A DNA stretch of 36,220 nucleotides from Lachnospiraceae bacterium (GTDB lineage: Bacteria > Bacillota > Clostridia > Lachnospirales > Lachnospiraceae): the NCBI GenBank assembly GCA_017443065.1, contig JAFSPF010000038.1, positions 1 to 36,220 of the forward strand, read 5' to 3'. A program made the position numbers and the translations under genes. Shown here in pieces: positions 15,658 through 23,581 of the stretch (positions are counted from its first letter, which is position 1; each line of letters begins with the position of its first letter). The notes under the pieces were generated by a model. The model was not told the DNA's origin. It did no database searches and saw nothing but the letters and a program-made list of their open reading frames with translations.

Positions 15658-16193
15658 AGGGCGCGGGTGTGCTTTCGGACGGTGTCATCACACTTCGTCC
15701 GCTTACGGCGGAGGATACGGAACGGATTCTCCGCTGGCGCAATTCGGAACGCGTGCGCAGCCATTTTATCTTCCGGGAGGAGCTGACAAGAGAGGCGCAT
15801 GAGGAATGGCTCCGGACGCGGGTGCAGACGGGTGAGGTGCTGCAGTACATTATCTGCATGCCGCAGGGAGAGGCCAAAGAGGCGCGTCCCGTGGGCAGCG
15901 TCTATCTGCGTGATGTAAACCGGGAAGAGCGAAAGGCCGAATTCGGCATTTTTATCGGCGAGGAGGATGCGCTCGGGAAGGGCTGCGGCACAAGGGCCAC
16001 GCGCCTGATCCTGCAGCATGCCTTTGCGGAACTGAGCCTTTCGTGCGTGTACCTGCGCGCCTACTGCGATAACCGCGCGGCGCTGGACAGCTATCTCCGG
16101 GCGGGCTTTAAAATCGTGAGAACCTTAAAGGACGTGGAGAGCACGGACGGGGAGATTGCGGACATGTATCTGATGGAGGCGCTTCATGCGTAA
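15654..16193 (+). CDS. GNAT-family N-acetyltransferase (RimJ/RimL or PseH-like)
   Basis: 179 residues, start at ATGA overlap with AGGAGGTG at ideal spacing. It has the GNAT plan: I-T-L-R-P-L-T-A-E-D near residue 9, W-R-N-S-E-R-V-R-S near 27, acetyl-CoA loop region G-K-G-C-G-T-R-A-T near 106, and N-R-A-A-L-D-S-Y-L-R-A-G-F near 140. The N-terminal W-R-N and the C-terminal A-x-x-x-Y-x-x-x-G-F are shared by RimJ/RimL and by sugar acetyltransferases such as PseH. In this setting, acetylation of an amino-sugar nucleotide is the likeliest role, but no aminotransferase gene that would make such a substrate is present in the window. It overlaps the next gene by 8 bases. Confidence 0.78.
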   Translation: MKGAGVLSDGVITLRPLTAEDTERILRWRNSERVRSHFIFREELTREAHEEWLRTRVQTGEVLQYIICMPQGEAKEARPVGSVYLRDVNREERKAEFGIFIGEEDALGKGCGTRATRLILQHAFAELSLSCVYLRAYCDNRAALDSYLRAGFKIVRTLKDVESTDGEIADMYLMEALHA

Positions 16194-18753
16194 GACGACG
16201 TATCTCGAAAGAGCCGTCATCACGGGCATATTGATTGTCGCGGCGATCCTTCTGCTCGCGCTGTACCCTTTCCGCAAATTCCGCAGGGAGGTGGTGCTGC
16301 CGCGGGATGATTTCCCGGTGGCGGAAGCGGTCACCGTCAATGAGGAGACACTGGTCGTGCAGCGGTTTCAGACGGAGTTTGAGAAGCTTGCGGCCATTGA
16401 AATCTATGTGGAGTCGCTTGACGGCGGGCGGTACATGCAGGTGCACCTGAACGAAATTTACGGGCCGGAACGCGCAAACCGGTATATCGACCTTGCAAAG
16501 GAAAAGATTCCCGGGTATGTCCGCGTCCCGCTGGAGGTTGAGGTGCCGATTGATGCGCCGAAAATGATTGATGTTTGCGCAATCCGCTCTTCCTTCCGCC
16601 TGCAGACGGAGGATGTTTCCGCGCTTCCCGCAGAATGGGATACGCAGCTCTTTTCCGCCGGTGAACTGCAGGAGGGCAGTCACCTCCGGATGCGGATCCT
16701 TTACGATCTGCCCGTCGATGGAAAAACCACGATTCTACGGGGCGGAATTATCCTGCTTGCGGCGCTTCTGTTATGCGCCGCCGTACATCTGTTTTTCAAA
16801 AAGTTCCCGCAGTATAACCGGCTGATTGTGGTGCGGGATGCCTGGAAGCGCGTGATTCAGGTGCTGACAGCGGCGTTTTTTGCAACAATCTTTGTCATGA
16901 ATTTTCCGCTCAAACGCTTTGATGCCTATGCAGGGGAAATCCTGTTCTACGCGGTCGGCATTGCGCTGGCGGCGGCGATTGCCTTTTACGTGATCCACCG
17001 CCTCTTCGGCGATATCTCCGTCACGATCATGCCGCTGTGGCGTTCCTGGCTGATGAGTGCCTGCCTTGCGCTGGCGATCTATTTTTCCGTAAATTACGTA
17101 AACGGTTTTTATGATATCTTTCATTTCATTGCCATGCGGCAGCTGGCGATCTGCCTCTTCGTGCTGCTGATTGCGGCGGTGTTTCCGAAGGATCTGCTTC
17201 GGCCGGTCAGCCTCGTGTATCTTCCCTGCGCAGCCTTCGCGGTGTTTTGGTATGTCAGGCAGACAGTGGCTGCCGCGGAGGAAGCGCCGGATGAGATGCA
17301 CATGAAGCTGATCCGCCTCAAGGCGCTGCTCATGGCATTCCTCGGGTATGTGATCCTGCTGATGCTGCTGCGGCTTGCGGACGCCCTGCGGAAGCGGGCG
17401 GCGGCGGAGCGGTTGCAGATGGTGACAGGCGCGGCAAAGCGGATATCGCCATACGGCCTTCTGACGATTCTTACGGCCGTTTGCCTGATGGTCTTTGCGA
17501 ACGGGAGGCTCTGGGTCTTCAACCTGGTGATTCTGTATGTGCTGCTTTATGCGGGCATCTTCGGCTTTGGTCTGAAGGAGCAGTGGTTCCGGATCTTCTC
17601 CGAGGGCGTGATGATGCACTTCCTCGCCTCCCTGCTCTACAGCCTGCTGCACCGGGCCTACCAGCACTGGTATTTTCACCGTTTCCCCTTTGTTTTCTCT
17701 ACGGTGACGGTCACGGGCGGCTATCTGGTACTGGTGCTGGCGGTGGCGTCCGTGCGGCTGGTGCTGAAGCTGCAGACACTTCCGAAGGGCACTTCCGTAA
17801 AGGAATGCTTCCGTGCGGCCTGTCTGGAATTCTTTTTCTTCGGGACGGTGGCCGCATACCTTGTCCTGACCGTCACAAGACTGGCCTGGGTTTCCGCGGC
17901 GGGGATGCTGGTCGTCGCACTCTTCCTTGCGGGGAAGAACAATCGTCTGCGTACGGCGGGGATGATGTGTGCAGCCGTGCTGCTGCTCTTTATTCCGGTT
18001 TTTACAATGCAACGGATTGTTCCCTCCCTGGTGAGCGATCACCGCGCGGCCGGCGGCTGGGAGGATTCCGTGACCTTTGGCTCCATCAGGGGAACCATCC
18101 CCACGGACAGCCCGTTCTATATGCGTTTCGGACGCTTTATCGACATCGTCGGTGCACGTCTTTCGCACGGTGAGATCAGCTTTCCGATGCGTCCGGTGGA
18201 TCCGCTCAATTATGATGCGGAGGGGCGCCCGCTGTATGCACATGACGGAACACCCCTGCAGTTGCCTGATGGCAGCCTCATGGAGGAACCGTTGCCGGAG
18301 TCCGCGCCGCAGGAAGAGGAGACGGTTCCCGCAGAGGGGGCGGAGCCGTCCGGAGACAGTACGGATGAAACAGTTGCGGGACCGGGTCTTGCCGGCGGCC
18401 GCGTTGCCGTGTGGAAGGCCTATCTTGCGGAACTGGATATGAAGGGGCATGAGACCATGTCCAACGAGAATACGATTGCGGATCATGCGCACAATACCTA
18501 TCTGCAGGCCATGTTTGACCACGGAATTCCCGCAGGACTATTGTTTTCGGCATGGATCGGCATTACAATAGTGACAGCGGGTCTGCGTTACCGGAAGAAG
18601 CGGGACGCGATGAGTCTGCTGCAGACGGTGCTGACTGCGGGCTTTGCCTTTGTGAGCCTTGCGGAGTGGACCTTCCATCCCGGCAATCCTTTGACACTGA
18701 TGTTCCTCGCGGTCATCGTCACCTTGATGACGAGGGAAAGAGAAACGGAATGA
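16186..18753 (+). CDS. O-antigen ligase/polymerase-like membrane protein (Wzy_C type) with N-terminal extracytoplasmic domain
   Basis: 855 residues, much longer than the usual 400-600 for this family. Ribosome site GGAGG (16175-16179) before ATG 16186. A first membrane helix (about 8-28) is followed by an extracytoplasmic, probably beta-rich domain (about 30-180), then about eleven helices. A large extracytoplasmic loop (about 625-755) contains an acidic Glu/Pro-rich linker near 700-730. It ends in the Wzy_C hallmark D-H-A-H-N-T-Y-L-Q near 765-773 and closing helices. Wzy_C proteins join undecaprenyl-linked glycans to a chain or to an acceptor. With an EpsG polymerase in the same operon, it may be a second polymerase, or a ligase that attaches the finished chain to a protein or cell-wall acceptor. 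The extra domain may recognise the acceptor; that is inference. Confidence 0.78.
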   Translation: MRKTTYLERAVITGILIVAAILLLALYPFRKFRREVVLPRDDFPVAEAVTVNEETLVVQRFQTEFEKLAAIEIYVESLDGGRYMQVHLNEIYGPERANRYIDLAKEKIPGYVRVPLEVEVPIDAPKMIDVCAIRSSFRLQTEDVSALPAEWDTQLFSAGELQEGSHLRMRILYDLPVDGKTTILRGGIILLAALLLCAAVHLFFKKFPQYNRLIVVRDAWKRVIQVLTAAFFATIFVMNFPLKRFDAYAGEILFYAVGIALAAAIAFYVIHRLFGDISVTIMPLWRSWLMSACLALAIYFSVNYVNGFYDIFHFIAMRQLAICLFVLLIAAVFPKDLLRPVSLVYLPCAAFAVFWYVRQTVAAAEEAPDEMHMKLIRLKALLMAFLGYVILLMLLRLADALRKRAAAERLQMVTGAAKRISPYGLLTILTAVCLMVFANGRLWVFNLVILYVLLYAGIFGFGLKEQWFRIFSEGVMMHFLASLLYSLLHRAYQHWYFHRFPFVFSTVTVTGGYLVLVLAVASVRLVLKLQTLPKGTSVKECFRAACLEFFFFGTVAAYLVLTVTRLAWVSAAGMLVVALFLAGKNNRLRTAGMMCAAVLLLFIPVFTMQRIVPSLVSDHRAAGGWEDSVTFGSIRGTIPTDSPFYMRFGRFIDIVGARLSHGEISFPMRPVDPLNYDAEGRPLYAHDGTPLQLPDGSLMEEPLPESAPQEEETVPAEGAEPSGDSTDETVAGPGLAGGRVAVWKAYLAELDMKGHETMSNENTIADHAHNTYLQAMFDHGIPAGLLFSAWIGITIVTAGLRYRKKRDAMSLLQTVLTAGFAFVSLAEWTFHPGNPLTLMFLAVIVTLMTRERETE

Positions 18754-20633
18754 GAACGGAAAGACAGTCGATATTCTTCATATGGCTCCGGCGCCGGATT
18801 GTGTTCGTGATCCTTGATATCGCGGGCATTATTGCTGCGTCCTATCTGGCGCTGCTGGTGCGCTTTGAGTTCTCATTTTCCTCGGTTCCGGATTATTTCC
18901 TCATACCGGTGAACCGGGCGCTCCCGTTCACGCTGCCGTTGACGCTGGTTCTCTTTTACATCTTCCGACTGTACCACAGCCTCTGGGTCTTTGCCGGGGA
19001 AAAGGAATTACAAAACATTGTCTTTGCCTGCCTTGCCTCCGGTCTTGTACACGGCATCATCCTGCAGTTTTACCGCATGGATCTGGTGGCGGTGCCGAAG
19101 AGTTTTTACATTCTTTATACCTTTCTGCTGCTTGCGGAGGTCTTCGCCACGCGTTTTACCCCGCGCTTTCTCAAAAGCTCCCGCAGCAAGCAGGAGCATA
19201 AACTCGCCACGCACAACGTCATGATCATCGGCGCGGGCGAGGCCGGCAACATGATCACAAAGGAACTGGGAAACGCCAAGAACAGGGAGCGCAACGTCCG
19301 CTGCATCATCGATGACAATCCCGCCACCTGGGGTTCCTTTGTGCAGGGCGTGCGCGTGATCGGCGGCCGCGATCGGATTGTCGAGTGTGCGGACCTTTAC
19401 AGTATCGAGGAGATCATCGTGGCCATCCCGGAGCTCAGGGGAGAGGCGCTTTCGGAGCTGCTCAATGTCTGCAAGGAGGCGAACTGCAAGCTGCGCGTGC
19501 TGCCCGGTGTCTATCAGATGGTGAGCGGCGAGGTGGATTTAAACGAGCTGCGCGACGTGGATGTGGAAGACCTGCTCGGCCGAGACAGCGTGCGGGTGGA
19601 TATTGATTCCATTGCGGGCTACGTCCGGGACAAGGTGGTGCTTGTGACCGGCGGCGGCGGGTCCATCGGCGCGGAGCTCTGCCGGCAGATCGCCTCGCAC
19701 ATGCCCTCGCATCTGGTGATTCTGGACATTTACGAAAACAGCGTTTATGAGATCCAGCAGGAGCTGGAGCATGATTTTCCGGACGTGCACATCAGCATCC
19801 GGATTGCCTCCGTCCGCGATGCGCGCCGGATGAACGAAATCTTTGCGCTCTTCCGGCCGGACATCGTCTATCATGCCGCGGCGCACAAGCATGTGCCGCT
19901 GATGGAGGATGCGCCGGCGGAGGCGGTGAAAAACAATATCTTCGGCACCCGGGCCTGTGCCATGGCGGCGGCGACACACGGAACGAAACGTTTTGTCCTG
20001 ATCTCCACGGACAAGGCGGTAAACCCGACGAACATCATGGGCGCGACGAAGCGCGTCTGCGAGATGATCATACAGGCATTAAACCGCGAATACGAAACGG
20101 AGTTTGTGGCGGTGCGCTTCGGTAATGTCTTAGGCTCCAACGGCTCTGTCATTCCGCTCTTCAAAAAACAGATCGCGATGGGCGGTCCCGTCACGGTCAC
20201 GGATCCGGAGATCATCCGCTACTTCATGACCATCCCGGAGGCGGTCTCCCTTGTGCTGCAGGCGGGCGCCTATGCAAAGGGCGGTGAGATCTTTGTGCTG
20301 GATATGGGCAAGCCCGTGCGCATTCTTGATCTTGCGGAGAATCTGATCAAGCTCTCCGGCTACCGCGTGGGGGCGGATATTGAAATCGCATTCACGGGAC
20401 TGCGCCCCGGGGAAAAGTTGTATGAAGAGATGCTGATGGAAGAGGAAGGTCTGAAGGAAACAGAGAACAGACTCATCCATATTGGGAGACCGATCGACTT
20501 TGATGAGGAGCATTTCTTCCGGCAGCTGGAGGAACTTAAGCGTCTTGTAACGGATGAAGACGCGACAGAGGAGAAAATCCGGAATATGATGCGGATAATC
20601 GTCCCGACTTATCATGATGCGGAACAGGAGTAA
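18750..20633 (+). CDS. Membrane-bound UDP-sugar 4,6-dehydratase (FlaA1/CapD/WbpM family)
   Basis: 627 residues from the ATGA overlap with the previous gene; upstream in-frame codons lie in that gene. The N-terminal region has about four membrane helices (to ~135), then a Rossmann-like linker domain (about 150-270). The catalytic SDR domain has NAD-binding T-G-G-G-G-S-I-G-A-E near 299-308, H-A-A-A-H-K-H-V-P near 375, S-T-D-K-A-V-N-P-T-N near 419-428, and the Tyr replaced by Met at 430 with Lys 434 (M-G-A-T-K). The Tyr-to-Met change is diagnostic of the WbpM/CapD/PglF long dehydratases. They convert UDP-GlcNAc to the 4-keto-6-deoxy sugar that leads to QuiNAc, FucNAc or bacillosamine. The next gene is a PGT-reductase fusion, which fits direct use of the product. 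Confidence 0.93.
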   Translation: MRTERQSIFFIWLRRRIVFVILDIAGIIAASYLALLVRFEFSFSSVPDYFLIPVNRALPFTLPLTLVLFYIFRLYHSLWVFAGEKELQNIVFACLASGLVHGIILQFYRMDLVAVPKSFYILYTFLLLAEVFATRFTPRFLKSSRSKQEHKLATHNVMIIGAGEAGNMITKELGNAKNRERNVRCIIDDNPATWGSFVQGVRVIGGRDRIVECADLYSIEEIIVAIPELRGEALSELLNVCKEANCKLRVLPGVYQMVSGEVDLNELRDVDVEDLLGRDSVRVDIDSIAGYVRDKVVLVTGGGGSIGAELCRQIASHMPSHLVILDIYENSVYEIQQELEHDFPDVHISIRIASVRDARRMNEIFALFRPDIVYHAAAHKHVPLMEDAPAEAVKNNIFGTRACAMAAATHGTKRFVLISTDKAVNPTNIMGATKRVCEMIIQALNREYETEFVAVRFGNVLGSNGSVIPLFKKQIAMGGPVTVTDPEIIRYFMTIPEAVSLVLQAGAYAKGGEIFVLDMGKPVRILDLAENLIKLSGYRVGADIEIAFTGLRPGEKLYEEMLMEEEGLKETENRLIHIGRPIDFDEEHFFRQLEELKRLVTDEDATEEKIRNMMRIIVPTYHDAEQE

Positions 20634-20636
20634 AAA

Positions 20637-22244
20637 ATGCGTCGGAAGGAACAAAACATTTACCGTGACCGGATAAAGCCCGCGGCGGACAAATCCTTAT
20701 CCCTTTTGCTGATCGTCCTGCTGTCTCCCGTGTTTTTGCTCCTCAGTCTGGCGATTGTGCTGGATGATCCAGGCTCCGTGCTGTTTACACAAAAGCGCGT
20801 CGGAAAGGACAAGACCTTTTTCAAACTGCATAAGTTCCGTTCCATGAAGCAGAAAACCCCGCATGACATTCCGACGCATCAGTTAAATAACCCGGAACAG
20901 TACATCACCCGTGTCGGGAGATTTCTTCGCAAATACAGTTTGGACGAGCTGCCGCAGCTCTTTGATATTTTTGCGGGCAACATGAGCTTCGTCGGACCGC
21001 GTCCCGCGCTCTGGAACCAGGAGGACCTCGTTAAGGAACGCGACCGCTACAGGGCAAATGCCGCCATGCCCGGACTCACAGGCTGGGCGCAGATCAACGG
21101 CAGGGACGAACTGGAGATTCCGGTCAAGGCAAAACTTGACGGGGAATACACTGCCGTCCTTTCGCAGGGCGGCATGAAAGCCTTCCGGATGGATGTGAAG
21201 TGCTTTTTTAAGACCTTCCGCTCGGTCGCCGACGCGGAGGGGGTCGTGGAAGGCGGCACGGGAATGATGCATCGCAACGAGGAAGCTCCTGTACAGGAAA
21301 GGGAACCCTGGAATGCCAACTGCAAAGGAGGCTGCTTGCAGGAAACGAGACGGATACTGATCACGGGGAAAGATTCGTATATAGGAAAGTCTTTCCGGAA
21401 CTATGCTGCAAGGTATTATGGCGATGTCCTGGAGACAGATACTATCAGCCTGAGGGGAGATGCATGGAAAAAAGTATCTTTTGCAGGATATGATACGGTC
21501 TTTCATGTGGCGGGAATCGCACATGCAGATACCGGGAAACTAAGCGCGGAGCAAAAGAAACAATATTATGATGTCAATACGAAACTGGCATTACAAACCG
21601 CAAAAAAAGCAAAAGCGGAAGGCGTCGGCCAGTTTATCCTGATGAGCTCGATGATCGTTTACGGAGAGGCTGCACCTTACGGCAGGAATAAGGTGATTAC
21701 GGCGGAAACGGAACCGGCACCTGCCGGACATTACGGCAATTCCAAATGGCAGGCGGATCAACTGATCCGTGCCCTGCGGTCAGAGTCATTCCGCGTTGCC
21801 ATTATCCGCGCACCCATGATTTACGGCCCGGGATGTAAAGGCAATTATCCCATGCTGTCCAAACTGGGACGGAAGATCCCGGTATTTCCGAATGTGAGGA
21901 ATCATCGTTCCATGCTTTTTATTGATAATTTATGCGAGTTTCTGTCAGGGCTGGTCATCCTTCAAAAGGCGGGTGTGTTTTTTCCGCAAAATGCGGAATA
22001 CAGCAACACGGCTCTGATGGTCAGACAGATAGGAGAAGAACACGGAAAGAAGATAAAGACGACGTCGTTTCTCAATCCGTTTGTCCGTATCGTCTCATGG
22101 ATTCCGGGCAGGACCGGAAGGCTGGTCAACAAGGCGTTTGGCAGTATGGTTTACGATCTGTCCTTGTCGGAGTACGAAGGGATCAACTATCAAAAGTATT
22201 CCTTACGGGATAGTATACATCGTACGGAGCAGAAGATAAAATGA
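20637..22244 (+). CDS. Fusion: short phosphoglycosyl transferase + SDR epimerase/4-ketoreductase
   Basis: 535 residues. Residues 1-210 form a complete short PGT: membrane-inserted helix near 15-40, K-F-R-S-M-K near 67, Asp-Glu dyad at 103-104 (S-L-D-E-L-P-Q-L), F-V-G-P-R-P-A, and the usual C-terminal G-V-V-E-G-G-T-G. After a polar linker (about 211-235) an extended SDR domain follows: [11 protein letters not shown] near 240, [16 protein letters not shown], and catalytic Tyr366/Lys370 (Y-G-N-S-K). Such SDRs include UDP-4-keto-sugar reductases (WbpV/WreQ-like) and C4-epimerases. With the dehydratase upstream, I infer a sugar such as QuiNAc is made and loaded on undecaprenyl phosphate. The linker DNA contains a ribosome site and TTG start (21324-21338), so the SDR may also be made alone. 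The SDR half looks less GC-rich than the PGT half. Confidence 0.88.
   Translation: MRRKEQNIYRDRIKPAADKSLSLLLIVLLSPVFLLLSLAIVLDDPGSVLFTQKRVGKDKTFFKLHKFRSMKQKTPHDIPTHQLNNPEQYITRVGRFLRKYSLDELPQLFDIFAGNMSFVGPRPALWNQEDLVKERDRYRANAAMPGLTGWAQINGRDELEIPVKAKLDGEYTAVLSQGGMKAFRMDVKCFFKTFRSVADAEGVVEGGTGMMHRNEEAPVQEREPWNANCKGGCLQETRRILITGKDSYIGKSFRNYAARYYGDVLETDTISLRGDAWKKVSFAGYDTVFHVAGIAHADTGKLSAEQKKQYYDVNTKLALQTAKKAKAEGVGQFILMSSMIVYGEAAPYGRNKVITAETEPAPAGHYGNSKWQADQLIRALRSESFRVAIIRAPMIYGPGCKGNYPMLSKLGRKIPVFPNVRNHRSMLFIDNLCEFLSGLVILQKAGVFFPQNAEYSNTALMVRQIGEEHGKKIKTTSFLNPFVRIVSWIPGRTGRLVNKAFGSMVYDLSLSEYEGINYQKYSLRDSIHRTEQKIK
21324..21338 (+). promoter_or_regulatory. Internal ribosome binding site and TTG start inside the fusion gene
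   Basis: AAAGGAGG (21324-21331) is followed after 4 bases by TTG (21336-21338), in frame with the SDR domain and a few codons before its glycine-rich NAD motif. This is where an independent SDR gene would start, so the fused gene either lost a stop codon or makes two products. Confidence 0.55.
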
Positions 22245-23362
22245 AAGTACTGATTCTGACAAACCATTGCGGAAGACTGTATTTGTTTCGCAAATTGTTA
22301 CTGGTTCGCTTATTGGAAACACACAGGGTTTTTGTATCCGTTCCGGAGGATGCCTATACAGAGCCTGTAAAAGCGCTCGGATGTGAAGTGATCCCATGTA
22401 AACTGATGGACCGGAGGGGAATCAATCCTCTGACAGAGTATCAACTTTACCGGCACTATCAACATCTGTTACAGAAGATTCAACCTGATATCGTTCTGAC
22501 ATATACGATAAAGTCCAATATTTACGGCGGATACGCGTGCCGGAAAAGCGGTATTCCGTATTTGGCCACGGTGACCGGTCTCGGAAGTGTGTTTGAAGGG
22601 GACGGTTTTTTTGACCGGATGATGCGCCGTGTTGTCGTGATGATGTACCGGGCCGCCATGAAGGAGTGTCACTGCCTGTTTTTCCAGAATGAAGATAATC
22701 TGAAGACTTTCCATAAGCACGGGATTTATGCAAGGAAAGAGCGCCTGGTGAACGGATCCGGCGTTGATTTGGAGGAGTTTTCCGGGACACCGATGCCGGT
22801 AGGAGGCGACGGCAAAACCGCTCCGCCGGTTCGTTTTGTATTTATTGCCAGAATACTGAGAGAAAAGGGAATTGAAGAATATCTTTCAGCGGCTGCACGT
22901 ATAAAGAAAAAGTATCCGCAGACAGAGTTTCATGTATGCGGATTCAAGGAGAAGGAGTACCGCGGAAGGCTGGATAAGGCGGTCGCAAAGAATATTGTGA
23001 TCTATCACGGGGAGCGTGACGATATGCCCTCTTTCCTGAAGGTCATACACTGTGTTGCCCTTCCCTCCTATCATGAGGGCCTGAGTAATGTGCTTTTGGA
23101 GAGCGCTGCCAGCGGCAGGGTGCTGGTCACATCCGATATCCCGGGCTGCAGGGAAGCTGTGGAGGACGGTGTCACCGGCTTTCTGATCCCGCCGCGGGAC
23201 GCAAATGCGCTGGCGGATGCCATGGAACGCTTTCTGTCCCTTTCGCATGAGGCACGTACGGAGATGGGCCGTCAGGCCCGACAGAAGATGGAGAGAGAAT
23301 TTGACCGTCGTAAGGTTACGGACGTCTACATGAAAGAGATCAACCGATGGACTACTACGTAA
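22241..23362 (+). CDS. GT4 glycosyltransferase (PglA/CapM-like)
   Basis: 373 residues, start at ATGA overlap. GT-B fold: N-terminal half with D-I-V-L-T-Y-T-I-K-S-N-I-Y-G-G near residues 85-98 and T-G-L-G-S-V-F near 111. The C-terminal half has F-I-A-R-I-L-R-E-K-G-I-E-E-Y near 207-220, P-S-Y-H-E-G-L-S-N-V-L-L-E-S-A near 275-290 with the E-x7-E pair. The T-Y-T-I-K-x-N-I-Y-G-G segment is typical of PglA and related second-step transferases that add HexNAc to an undecaprenyl-diphospho-diNAcBac, QuiNAc or FucNAc primer. This fits a role right after the PGT fusion upstream, as transferase of the second sugar. Its last 16 bases overlap the NusG-like remnant. It is the last intact gene of the operon. 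Confidence 0.87.
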   Translation: MKVLILTNHCGRLYLFRKLLLVRLLETHRVFVSVPEDAYTEPVKALGCEVIPCKLMDRRGINPLTEYQLYRHYQHLLQKIQPDIVLTYTIKSNIYGGYACRKSGIPYLATVTGLGSVFEGDGFFDRMMRRVVVMMYRAAMKECHCLFFQNEDNLKTFHKHGIYARKERLVNGSGVDLEEFSGTPMPVGGDGKTAPPVRFVFIARILREKGIEEYLSAAARIKKKYPQTEFHVCGFKEKEYRGRLDKAVAKNIVIYHGERDDMPSFLKVIHCVALPSYHEGLSNVLLESAASGRVLVTSDIPGCREAVEDGVTGFLIPPRDANALADAMERFLSLSHEARTEMGRQARQKMEREFDRRKVTDVYMKEINRWTTT

Positions 23363-23457
23363 TACAGGTTTCCCCGCATGAGGAGCAGCGGGCGCTGGAC
23401 TGGATCAAAAGCCGTGTGGAGCCCTCCCTTGAATCGGGATACGCCAGATCATTCTAA
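23347..23457 (+). pseudogene. Truncated NusG/LoaP-like antiterminator, N-terminal remnant
   Basis: A 36-codon frame starts with ATG 23347, inside the end of the GT4 gene, and stops at TAA 23455-23457. The first 24 residues (D-Y-Y-V-I-Q-V-S-P-H-E-E-Q, then D-W-I-K-S-R-V) match the first strand and helix of the NusG N-terminal domain, where W/Y-Y-V-I-Q-V is followed by a Glu-rich helix. Intact NusG/LoaP proteins are about 170-190 residues; the RNA-polymerase-binding and KOW parts are missing, and I find no continuation in other frames. LoaP is a NusG paralog of Bacillota that promotes read-through of long polysaccharide and antibiotic operons. This is a family resemblance over a short stretch, so chance cannot be excluded. 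Confidence 0.5.
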
Positions 23458-23581
23458 AGAACCAGAAAAGAAACAAACGTTCTCTTGTTTCAAATACCTT
23501 TCCTTCCGATATATAACAAAATGTGCACTTTTCCCGCAGAGATGCGATAGAGTGAAATAATAGTGAGGGATCGGGAAAGGG
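23458..23581 (+). other. Intergenic region between the polysaccharide operon and the giant surface proteins
   Basis: 124 bases, AT-richer than the flanks, with no coding sequence recognised. It contains a 7-bp inverted repeat (23470-23491) and weak promoter-like hexamers. No GC-rich stem with a T-run is present, so no intrinsic terminator for the polysaccharide operon is visible here. Confidence 0.55.
23470..23491. promoter_or_regulatory. Inverted repeat, possible operator, with weak promoter-like boxes
   Basis: GAAACAA (23470-23476) and TTGTTTC (23485-23491) are exact inverted copies around 8 bases. The right arm contains TTGTTT, a weak -35, with TATATA/TATAAC at 23510-23517 at longer than ideal spacing (19-21 bases). 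It could be an operator over the promoter of the giant-protein genes, or a weak RNA hairpin. Confidence 0.3.

Noticed and set aside
16771-18522. Minus-strand open frame of 583 codons opposite the Wzy_C gene
   Set aside because: Low-complexity His/Arg/Gln composition and no motif; the + strand encodes clear membrane helices and D-H-A-H-N.
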